From contig JBARRQ010000173.1 in assembly GCA_049644305.1 (NCBI GenBank), positions 1 through 7,048 of the forward strand: a DNA stretch of 7,048 bases, in the 5' to 3' direction. The DNA comes from AC-32 sp049644305 (lineage in GTDB: Bacteria > Actinomycetota > Thermoleophilia > Gaiellales > Gaiellaceae). A model generated the notes under the pieces. The model worked only from the letters and a program-made list of their open reading frames with translations. It ran no database searches and was not told the DNA's origin. The position numbers and the translations under genes were made by a program. This document shows positions 1-6,362 of the stretch, piece after piece. Position 1 is the stretch's first letter. Every line of letters begins with the position of its first letter.

Positions 1-167
1 ACCTCGCGGCCGCCGACGAGCGTGAGCCAGCTGTCCTGGACGAGCTCCAACGGGGCGAGGGCCACGAGCAGGACGCCGTAGAACGCGAGCAGCATCAGCA
101 GCAGGCCCTCGGAATCGAGAACGTGGAGGAACCTCAGAGGTGCGCGGAGGCGGCGTGCCGGCGACAC
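1..167 (-). CDS. N-terminus of a predicted integral membrane protein (partial, runs off left edge)
   Basis: This is an open frame of about 55 codons from a GTG at 167 to the window edge; the frame is closed upstream by a TGA at 192-194. The translation has a short basic leader (SPARRLRAPLRFLHVLDSEG) and then a strongly hydrophobic stretch, LLLMLLAFYGVLLVALAPLE, followed by LVQDSWLTLVGGREV. That pattern fits a cytoplasmic N-terminus and a first transmembrane helix. The basic-then-hydrophobic order supports the GTG at 167. The ATG at 95 would start inside the helix, although a GAGGG lies just upstream of it. No well-spaced Shine-Dalgarno precedes 167. The frame begins 47 bp after the cyclase stop on the same strand, so it may be the next gene of the same cluster. 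Similar 'QDSWL.LV.GRE' segments occur, from memory, in uncharacterised actinobacterial multi-pass proteins. I assign no function. Confidence 0.55.
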   Translation of the reverse strand, partial: MSPARRLRAPLRFLHVLDSEGLLLMLLAFYGVLLVALAPLELVQDSWLTLVGGRE

Positions 168-214
168 TCCACGCGTATCGTCAGCCGAGGATCAGAGCTT
201 TACGAGCAGGCGGC

Positions 215-3200
215 TCAGGCCCGCACGGGCTCGGGGATCGCATCGAGCCGCTCGAGCCAGGGGACTGCCCCGAGCCGCGTGAAGATCTCCCGCGCCTCGA
301 CGAGGAGCGCCTCCGCCTCGTCCACACGTCCGGACTCGAGGAGCCACTCGCCGTGCTCGAGCAGCACGACCGCGAGCCAGAAGCGGACACCGATCTCCCG
401 GCAGAGCGCACCTGCCCGCTCAAACTTCTCCTCCACGGCATCGGTCTCGCCCGCGCGAGCGGAGAGCAGCGCCTCGAAACGCAGTACCTGCGCGGTCTTG
501 AACGGGAGCTGGTCAGCCGGCCTCTGTCGCCGGAAATCCTCGAGCCGGCGCGTGATCGAGTCGAAATCTTCGATCTGGAAGGCCGCCTCGAGGGCGTCGA
601 CGAACGCGATTCGGCTGAAAGGATGCTCGGCGCCCAGCTCGTCGATCATCGCGAGCACGTCTTCGGCCTTCGCGAGCGCGTCGGCGTGGCGGCCCTCGGC
701 GCGGTCGAGAGCGCTGCGGGCGAGCGCGTGCGCGGCGATGTCCTGTTGCTCTGCCGACGGCTCGGCCGGCAACAGCTCGAGCAGCCGTCTCAACCGGTCG
801 AGGCGGCCGGTGTTGACGTAGAAGCGCGGGAAGACAGCGATCAGGTCGAGTCGTGCGCGAATGCCGGCCTCCACGATCTCGGCGATCTCCTCGTCGGAGG
901 CGTCGAGCTCGTTCCAGTTACCCAGGAAGAAGTTGCCCTCGCGGACATGGCCGAGGAACGCCCATTCCCAGCTGCGGTCGCCGCGTCTGCGGGCGAGCTC
1001 GACCCCCTCCCGGTCGATCTGCAGCGCCTCCTCGAACTGGTCCTGGCCGGAGATGAAGTACGAGAGGTTGTACTGGGCCCGGAAGGCGGCCGACGCGATG
1101 TCGTGCTCCTGCGCGATCCGGAGGGCGTGCCGGAGAAGAGCGAGCGCCTGCTGCTTTCGGCCCTGCGACGCCAGCAGAAGGTGTTTCGTGTTCAGAGCCT
1201 CCGACAGCACCTCTGGCAGGGAGAGCGACTCGGCGATCTCGAGCGCGAATTCGAGCGGGCCGACGGCGCCTTCGGTGTCGCCTGTGAACCAGCGAAAGCG
1301 CCCGAGCTGCGCTGCGAGCATGGCGAGGTCCTCGTCCGGCTCGTCGCCGGCGAGGATCTCGAACGAGCGAGCCATCCGCTCGGCGGCCGTGTCGATCTGA
1401 CCCTCGTCCCAGAGGACCGATGCGAGCTTGGCCTCGACCCTGGCGGCAGCGTGGGGGAGATCCTCGGCGGCGAACAGAGAGATCGCCTGCTCGAACAGCC
1501 TCACGCCGGCCGATAGCCGGCCGCTGCTCTCCGCCATGACCCCCGCCTGCTCGAGGAGCTCCGCCTCCATCGCCGGTTCCTCCGCAAGCTCCGCCGCCTG
1601 CTCGAAGTACGTCTGAGCCTGCTCGGTCGCAGCCACCGACGCCGCGCGCCGGCCCGCGCGAATGAGCGCCTCGCGGGCAGCACGGCGGATGTCCCCCGCG
1701 TCGGGCGCGTCGGGATCGGCGCGGTAGGCGTCGACGTAGTGCGAGGCGATCACCTCGACGATCTCGGCTTCGTCCGCACCCCAGCTCTCCTCGAGGTGTC
1801 GCGCGACGGCGAGGTGGCGGGACTTGCGCTCCTTCCTCGACAGCGTGTCGTGGGCGATCCGCTGGACGAGAGCCTGGAGGAAGCCGTAGTTGCCGCGCTC
1901 GGGCGAGCGCGGGTCGGTCTGCACGGTGAGCATGTCCCTGCGGACGAGCGCGGCCAGGACGGGCTCGAGCTCCTCCTCGGCCATGCCGGTCAGCGCGGCC
2001 AGGCCTGCCTTCGTGAAGGACTTTCCGAGCACGGCCGCGTCGTCGATCGCCCGCCGTTCTTTGGGGTCGAGGTCGTCAAGGCGCGCCGCGATCAGGGCGT
2101 GCAGGGTCTCGGGGACCTCCAGCGACTCGACTTCCGCGGTCGCGACGTAGCCTTCGCCCTCGCGCAGCACAAGCCCACGGTCGAGCAGCATGCGGACGGT
2201 CTCGACGGCATACAGCGGCACGCCCTCGGCCCGCTGCCGAATCCGGTTGCGCAGCTCCTCGGGCAAACCGGGCACGAGACCTGCGAGGAGCTCGTCCATC
2301 GCTCCGTCCGCGAGCGGCTCGAGCGTGATCGACGTGAAGTCGCGCTTGGTCGTGCCCCAGCCACTGTGTTTGTCCGCCAGCTCCGGCCGCGCCAGGGAGA
2401 GCACGAAAAGCGGATGGGTCCGCGACCAGTCGAGCAGGTAGCCGATGAAGTCGAGCAGCGCCGCGTCGGCCCACTGCAGGTCTTCGAACACGAGGACGGT
2501 GGCGCTCTCGTCGGCGAGCCGCTCGAAGAAGAGCCGCCACGCGGCGTGGAGGTCCTCTCGGTCGGCCGAAGCCTGTCCGGCCAGCCCGAGCAGTTGCGCG
2601 AGCTTCGGCTCGACCCAGGCGCGCTCCTCGGCATCAAGCAAGTACCGCTCGACGGCCGCGCGCAGCTTCTTGGCCGCTTCCTCGGGCTCTTCCTGCTCGG
2701 CGATCCCTGCACGCATCCTCACCATCTCGGCGAGCGCCCAGTAGGCGACGCCCTCGCCGTACGCGAGACAGCGGCCGCGGTGCCAGTACACGTCGTCGAC
2801 GAGGCCGTCGAGGTACTTCTCGAGCTCCCACGAGAGGCGCGTCTTGCCGATTCCGGCGATGCCCACGATCGAGACGAGGCGGGCCTTGCGCTCCTCGCTC
2901 GTCGCGTGAAAGAGGTCTTTGATCAGACGCATCTCGCCCTCGCGGCCGACGAAAGGCGCCTCGAGGCCGCCGGCCCGGCCTTCGCCCCGCCTAGCCGCGA
3001 TCACGCGCGCCGCGCGCCAGAGCGGCACCGGCTGGGCCTTGCCCTTGAGCTCGTGCTCGCCCGCGTCCTCGTAGGCGATCGCCGCCTCGCTTGCGCGCCG
3101 GGTGCGCTCCCCGACGAGCACGGTGCCGGGCGTCGCCGTCGCCTGAACGCGCGAGGCGGTGTTGACGAGATCGCCGGCGACCATACCTTCGCCTTCGGCG

Positions 3201-3718
3201 CCGACCGTGACGGCCGCCTCGCCTGTGACGACGCCGACGCGCATCGCGAGCCCGGGCTCTTCAACCTCGGCGCCCAGTGCCGCCACGACCTCGACGAGCT
3301 CGAGCCCCGCGCGGACCGCGCGCTCCGAGTCGTCCTCGCGTGCGACGGGGGTCCCCCAGACGGCCATCACGGCGTCGCCGATGAACTTCTCGACCGTCCC
3401 GCCGTAGCGCTCGATTACCCGCCGCGCCCTGTCGAAGTAGTGCGAGAGCAGCTCGCGGACGGCCTCGGGGTCGCGGTCCTCCGAGAGCGACGTGAAGCCG
3501 ACAAGATCCGCGAAGAGCACCGAGACGAGCCGTCGTTCAGCCTCCGCTGTCGGCGCGGGAGCGTCGCCCTCGAGGGGCGATCCGCAATCGCCGCAGAACC
3601 GGTCGTCGGGATCGTTCGCGGCGCCGCAAACAGGGCAGGCCGTTGCGAGCGCCGCCCCGCAGTTGGTGCAGAACCTCCGGCCGGCGCGATTCTCGGCTCC
3701 ACAGGCTGAACACGTCAT
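215..3718 (-). CDS. Zinc-ribbon / class III adenylate-guanylate cyclase / STAND ATPase / TPR signalling protein
   Basis: This is a predicted cytoplasmic signalling protein of 1167 residues. Two zinc ribbons open it, with Cys pairs at 3/6 and 17/20, then 28/31 and 42/45. A class III cyclase domain follows (about 62-240): metal-binding Asp71 (FADLVGFTSLSE) and Asp115 (KFIGDAVMAVWG), Lys111 at the base-selecting position, and Asn186 and Arg190 in GDLVNTASR at the transition-state positions. The second base-selecting position, usually Asp or Thr, is Met179, so ATP or GTP preference is unclear. Next is an AAA_16/STAND ATPase with FVGRE at 256-260, Walker A GIAGIGKT (286-293), Walker B VLVFED (408-413) and a GVPLYAVE motif near 499. 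From about 655 to the end it is helical and TPR-like; I see no C-terminal HTH. I chose the ATG at 3718 because GAGG lies 6 nt upstream and it begins at the zinc ribbon; a GTG at 3754 would add 12 residues without a clear ribosome site. Confidence 0.93.
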   Translation of the reverse strand: MTCSACGAENRAGRRFCTNCGAALATACPVCGAANDPDDRFCGDCGSPLEGDAPAPTAEAERRLVSVLFADLVGFTSLSEDRDPEAVRELLSHYFDRARRVIERYGGTVEKFIGDAVMAVWGTPVAREDDSERAVRAGLELVEVVAALGAEVEEPGLAMRVGVVTGEAAVTVGAEGEGMVAGDLVNTASRVQATATPGTVLVGERTRRASEAAIAYEDAGEHELKGKAQPVPLWRAARVIAARRGEGRAGGLEAPFVGREGEMRLIKDLFHATSEERKARLVSIVGIAGIGKTRLSWELEKYLDGLVDDVYWHRGRCLAYGEGVAYWALAEMVRMRAGIAEQEEPEEAAKKLRAAVERYLLDAEERAWVEPKLAQLLGLAGQASADREDLHAAWRLFFERLADESATVLVFEDLQWADAALLDFIGYLLDWSRTHPLFVLSLARPELADKHSGWGTTKRDFTSITLEPLADGAMDELLAGLVPGLPEELRNRIRQRAEGVPLYAVETVRMLLDRGLVLREGEGYVATAEVESLEVPETLHALIAARLDDLDPKERRAIDDAAVLGKSFTKAGLAALTGMAEEELEPVLAALVRRDMLTVQTDPRSPERGNYGFLQALVQRIAHDTLSRKERKSRHLAVARHLEESWGADEAEIVEVIASHYVDAYRADPDAPDAGDIRRAAREALIRAGRRAASVAATEQAQTYFEQAAELAEEPAMEAELLEQAGVMAESSGRLSAGVRLFEQAISLFAAEDLPHAAARVEAKLASVLWDEGQIDTAAERMARSFEILAGDEPDEDLAMLAAQLGRFRWFTGDTEGAVGPLEFALEIAESLSLPEVLSEALNTKHLLLASQGRKQQALALLRHALRIAQEHDIASAAFRAQYNLSYFISGQDQFEEALQIDREGVELARRRGDRSWEWAFLGHVREGNFFLGNWNELDASDEEIAEIVEAGIRARLDLIAVFPRFYVNTGRLDRLRRLLELLPAEPSAEQQDIAAHALARSALDRAEGRHADALAKAEDVLAMIDELGAEHPFSRIAFVDALEAAFQIEDFDSITRRLEDFRRQRPADQLPFKTAQVLRFEALLSARAGETDAVEEKFERAGALCREIGVRFWLAVVLLEHGEWLLESGRVDEAEALLVEAREIFTRLGAVPWLERLDAIPEPVRA

Positions 3719-3724
3719 CTTCGA

Positions 3725-3730
3725 CCTCGG
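3725..3730 (-). promoter_or_regulatory. Ribosome binding site deciding the cyclase start
   Basis: On the minus strand the bases before the ATG at 3718 read CCGAGGTCGAAG. The GAGG core sits 6 nt from the ATG, which is near-ideal spacing for a Shine-Dalgarno. The upstream in-frame GTG at 3754 has only CGCTTGGCTCG before it, which is not purine-rich. This favours the shorter protein, starting MTCSACG. Confidence 0.65.
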
Positions 3731-3742
3731 CTGAGCGTACCC

Positions 3743-3766
3743 CCGCTTAGCCACCGAGCCAAGCGG
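3743..3766 (-). repeat. Intercistronic inverted repeat, 6-bp arms
   Basis: CCGCTT at 3743-3748 and AAGCGG at 3761-3766 are perfect inverted arms around a 12-nt centre. The repeat lies between the transglycosylase stop (3767-3769) and the cyclase ribosome site. In RNA it could form a short GC-rich stem, but no T-run follows, so it is not a typical intrinsic terminator. It could be an mRNA-stabilising or translation-tuning hairpin, or simply chance in GC-rich DNA. Confidence 0.3.
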
Positions 3767-4567
3767 CTAGCGGGGCCCCGTCAGGCGAACGAGCCCGTGC
3801 CCTGTCCGTACGAAGACCTGCCGGCTGTAGAGGACGTAGAAGGCCTGCGGATCTGCTCTGATCATTCGCGCGTACCGCAGTACGGCGTCGACGTAGAACA
3901 ACGACGGGTTGTAGTGAAAGAGCGCGCGGTGGTAATCGCCGGGCGCCCCGCTCGCGTGCAGGTAGTTCGCGGCACCGAGGATCGCGTCGTGTGGGTTGTG
4001 AACGTCGCCGCCGAGGCCGTACGCGCGCCAGGTCGGGCGGATGAACTGCATGGGCCCCTGTGCGCCGGCTGTGCTCGCATTCCGGAGCTTGTTGAAGGCG
4101 GACTCGACGTAGTTGACCGCGGCGAGGACGTTCCAGCCGACGTGGAAGCGCCCTTCGGCTTCCCGGTAGTAGGCGCGTAGCCGCAGCGGCGGCGCCGCCG
4201 GCCCGGTCCTGAACGCGCTCAGCCGCCCCGGCTTTGAGAGGCGTGCGAGCTCGCGACGGGCCAGAACCTCGCTCCTGGCCACCCGCGCCGTCGCTGCCGG
4301 GAGAAGCGTGAGGACCGCCTTCGCGAGGGCCGGCCGCTCCGTGAGCACGATGTAGATCCGCTGCTGATAGAGAGCATCGAGCGTGACGTCGAGTGGAGTC
4401 GTGGCGGAGAGTCCAGACGCACGCCATCGCGTGACGGCGACGCGCAGGTCGCGCGAGGTGGTCTCGAGGCGTCCGGCGAGTGTCGCCGGATCTCTCGGAA
4501 TCGCTGCTCCGGGCGGCGGCGCAGCAGCCCCACTCCAGAGAGCGAGCCACGTAACGAGTGTGATCAC
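3767..4567 (-). CDS. Exported lytic transglycosylase (SLT / MltB-like domain)
   Basis: This is a predicted peptidoglycan lytic transglycosylase of 266 residues, which would cleave the MurNAc-GlcNAc glycan bond outside the membrane. The SLT domain covers about 140-255. It has the catalytic-Glu motif VNYVESAFN (Glu155), then AGAQGPMQFIRPTW (about 167-180), HNPHDAILGAANYL and a late FHYNPSLFYVDAVLRYA. The GPMQF..PTW and DAI..AANYL signatures resemble the SLT_2/MltB type more than classical Slt70. The first 16-20 residues are hydrophobic and end in Ala/Pro, like a short signal peptide, but lack the usual basic n-region. Residues about 25-125 form a helical, Arg/Ala/Leu-rich region I cannot assign. 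The start is GTG at 4567: an in-frame TAG lies five codons upstream and no Shine-Dalgarno is visible, so translation may be coupled to the hydrolase gene ending 23 bp before. Confidence 0.85.
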   Translation of the reverse strand: MITLVTWLALWSGAAAPPPGAAIPRDPATLAGRLETTSRDLRVAVTRWRASGLSATTPLDVTLDALYQQRIYIVLTERPALAKAVLTLLPAATARVARSEVLARRELARLSKPGRLSAFRTGPAAPPLRLRAYYREAEGRFHVGWNVLAAVNYVESAFNKLRNASTAGAQGPMQFIRPTWRAYGLGGDVHNPHDAILGAANYLHASGAPGDYHRALFHYNPSLFYVDAVLRYARMIRADPQAFYVLYSRQVFVRTGHGLVRLTGPR

Positions 4568-4579
4568 TCGGCTTTGAAG

Positions 4580-4594
4580 CTAGCGAGCGGCTAG
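4580..4594 (-). repeat. Short inverted repeat overlapping the hydrolase stop codon
   Basis: CTAGC at 4580-4584 and GCTAG at 4590-4594 are perfect 5-bp arms around a 5-nt centre (GAGCG on the plus strand). One arm contains the TAG stop of the hydrolase, and the other lies in the 23-bp gap before the transglycosylase GTG. It is too short and lacks a T-run, so it is not a convincing terminator. It may be chance. Confidence 0.25.
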
Positions 4595-6264
4595 GGCGAT
4601 CTGCGGGGGACGACGGCGAAGGTCTTCGCCTGCGTGTAGCGGTACACCGAGCCGTCTTGGTAGGCGACCCGGATCGTGTAGCGCCCGGGTGTCAGTCGAC
4701 GAAGCTTCAGCGCGGGCGCGAACCCGCTCACCCTGCGGCGCATCATCACGACGAACTGCTTGCGGCTGCGTTGCAGCAATCGAACCCGCTCGTTCTTGAC
4801 GACCCGGTTGAAGCGAAGCCACACGTGGAGAACCTCGCCGGCCCGCACTCTGGGCCGAACCGAGAGGACGAGCCGCAGCCGCCGTCTTGCCGAGGCGCTC
4901 GACGGCGATTGGCCGCCGCCGCCGGGGTGGGCGGTCGCCCCCGCAGGAACCTGGTTTCCCTTCAGCCCTCCGCAATCGATCTTGCCCGAGCCGACGTCCC
5001 CGATTGCCTGCTTGAACGCGGGATAGGACGGCTTTGGCGTTCCGTCGACCCACAGGACGCCTGACTGCCAGCCGGCAAGATTCGCGTCGTCTCGGAGGAG
5101 GAAATTGAAGAACGCCTCGACGTAGGGCTGGCAGTAGGCGAGGCGTATCCCGTCCCTGAGCTGCGTCGCCTGGTCCGGGGCCCAGCTGGTCTCGGCCGGG
5201 TCGGGCGGGTCAGGCGGACCGCCCGCTGCCGGGACGAGATGGTCGAAGGTCTCGGCACCCCAGTAGTACTTCGCCTTGGCGCGGTCGATCGTCGTCTGGT
5301 ACCCCGCCTCGAGGTACCAGATGGCCATACAGGAGCCGCCGGAGCAACCCGGCGTCTGCTGGGCAGTCCCGCCGAAAGCCTGGGAGAGCGAATCCACGAG
5401 GGCGCGCCAGTCTCCCTCGGAAATCGCTGTCGAGTTCGAGTGCACCCGCCACGGTCGCTCCGCGGCGTAGGTGCCGTAGACGTGGTGGCCCACGGTGTCG
5501 AAGAGCGGCTGGGATCTGCCGCTTGCGCGGTAAGCCCCACCCATCCCGAGGATGAACTGGCCCGGCGAGTGTGAAACGTTTTCGGGGGCCCAGGGGATGT
5601 CGTTTCCGCGGGGGCAGGTTGCCGGCGCGATCACGTTCACGCCCGGCCGAATCGCGTGGAGAACGTCGTAGCAGCGCGCGAGCAGCGCCTCGTAGGCGGC
5701 CGGTGCGGCGCTCGATCCGTTCGGGTTGAACTGAGGCTTCCAGAAGTAGCTCAGGTTCGGCTCGTTCCAGATCACGAAGTCGTTGATCGCCGGCACGTTC
5801 TTCAGGATGCTGCCCAGGTAGTTGCAGTAGTTGTCCCGGTAGGCGGCGGTGACGGGCGCCAGGACCGGGCTGGGCGCGTACACCGAGACGACCACCCGCA
5901 ACCCCGGCGCAGCCGTCACGAGATTGGTGAGCTGGTTCGTCAAGACCGTATTGATCGTCCGGTCCCCCGGATACCAGTGATCCAGGGTGACCCGCACGGC
6001 CTTGACGCCGAGATCCTTTGCGACGGGAAGGTTTACGTCCGGGCTCGCCAGGAAGGCGTTGTCGTCGACGCCCACGAAGAGGCTGCGGTTAGCGCCGGCC
6101 GGCGAGGCGAGCAGCCCTCCCACGACGAGGCCGGCGGCGATCGCCGCCGCTCGTCGGGCGATCGGCCGTCCCCGCTGCCGCGGAGGACGGTGTCGCACGG
6201 ATCGTGTCAAGCGGTAGGAAATGGGTCCCTGAGCTCCATTGCGCCAGGCGGAGACGCCCGGCAC
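4591..6264 (-). CDS. Secreted glycoside hydrolase, clan GH-A-like TIM barrel with basic C-terminal beta module
   Basis: This is a predicted secreted retaining glycosidase of up to 557 residues. After a basic leader, residues 39-58 form a hydrophobic Ala/Gly/Leu signal segment ending SPAGA, a plausible signal peptidase I site. The barrel (about 60-422) has KAVRVTLDHWYPG at strand 2, FVIWNEPN with likely acid/base Glu168, FDTVGHHVYG near 255-264, and AIWYLEAGYQT with likely nucleophile Glu319. It closes with GVLWVDGTPKPSYPAF, typical of these barrels. A Gly/Ser/Pro linker (about 434-459) leads to a roughly 95-residue, very basic, beta-rich module ending near PGRYTIRVAYQDGS, perhaps wall or polysaccharide binding. 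I cannot name the GH family (5-, 39- or 42-like) or substrate. The start is uncertain: GTG at 6264, TTG at 6210 and GTG at 6198 are all in frame and none has a clear ribosome site; 6198 gives a more usual leader. Confidence 0.8.
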   Translation of the reverse strand: MPGVSAWRNGAQGPISYRLTRSVRHRPPRQRGRPIARRAAAIAAGLVVGGLLASPAGANRSLFVGVDDNAFLASPDVNLPVAKDLGVKAVRVTLDHWYPGDRTINTVLTNQLTNLVTAAPGLRVVVSVYAPSPVLAPVTAAYRDNYCNYLGSILKNVPAINDFVIWNEPNLSYFWKPQFNPNGSSAAPAAYEALLARCYDVLHAIRPGVNVIAPATCPRGNDIPWAPENVSHSPGQFILGMGGAYRASGRSQPLFDTVGHHVYGTYAAERPWRVHSNSTAISEGDWRALVDSLSQAFGGTAQQTPGCSGGSCMAIWYLEAGYQTTIDRAKAKYYWGAETFDHLVPAAGGPPDPPDPAETSWAPDQATQLRDGIRLAYCQPYVEAFFNFLLRDDANLAGWQSGVLWVDGTPKPSYPAFKQAIGDVGSGKIDCGGLKGNQVPAGATAHPGGGGQSPSSASARRRLRLVLSVRPRVRAGEVLHVWLRFNRVVKNERVRLLQRSRKQFVVMMRRRVSGFAPALKLRRLTPGRYTIRVAYQDGSVYRYTQAKTFAVVPRRSP

Positions 6265-6362
6265 CCTAGACGATCGCGCGGATACCCCGCCCGGGATTGC
6301 CGCACCTAGCGGGTATTACCCACTCGGCCCCGAGGAAACTCGCGCTGGGGAGCCGGCGAAAG
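6265..6362 (-). other. Spacer between the peroxidase and hydrolase genes
   Basis: This 98-bp gap is the largest between complete genes here and the best candidate for a promoter of the hydrolase/transglycosylase/cyclase run. I see no confident -35/-10 pair and no clear intrinsic terminator for the peroxidase. It does contain a CTCGGCCCCGAG palindrome (6323-6334), whose loop would be only 2-4 nt, and the GGGTA dyad listed separately. Confidence 0.4.
6311..6321. promoter_or_regulatory. Candidate operator: GGGTATTACCC dyad
   Basis: GGGTA-T-TACCC is a perfect 5-bp dyad around one central base. It extends to 15 bp (GCGGGTATTACCCAC) with one mismatched pair. It lies 47 bp upstream of the first possible hydrolase start. 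A second GGGTA-containing element, GCGGATACCCCGC (6278-6290), is centred 32 bp away, about three helical turns. The AT-rich centre stands out in otherwise GC-rich DNA. A regulator site is possible but unproven. Confidence 0.3.

Noticed and set aside
140..1516. Open frame of 458 codons on the plus strand
   Set aside because: It is antisense to the TPR-rich C-terminal half of the cyclase protein, with biased composition and no motif; a shadow frame.
1739..3709. Open frame of 656 codons on the plus strand
   Set aside because: It is wholly antisense to the cyclase/ATPase gene, whose zinc-ribbon, cyclase, Walker A and Walker B motifs are unmistakable. The plus-strand translation is low-complexity, rich in Arg/Glu/Leu/Val and has no recognisable motif, as expected for a GC-rich mirror frame.
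3747..4550. Second minus-strand frame of 267 codons over the transglycosylase
   Set aside because: It is an Arg-rich frame-shifted shadow. The SLT catalytic and structural motifs are all in the frame of 3767-4567.
6205..6210. TTGACA (minus strand) as a -35 box
   Set aside because: No -10-like hexamer lies 16-18 bp downstream; the sequence there is TCCTCC, and the site is inside the N-terminal coding region of the hydrolase.
5656..6309. Open frame of 217 codons on the plus strand across the hydrolase N-terminus
   Set aside because: It lies opposite the barrel motif WNEPN and the signal peptide of the hydrolase; its Arg/Val/Gly-rich translation shows no domain.
6323..6334. CTCGGCCCCGAG palindrome as a terminator after the peroxidase
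   Set aside because: The loop would be only 2-4 nt, the stem is short and no T-run follows on the minus strand.
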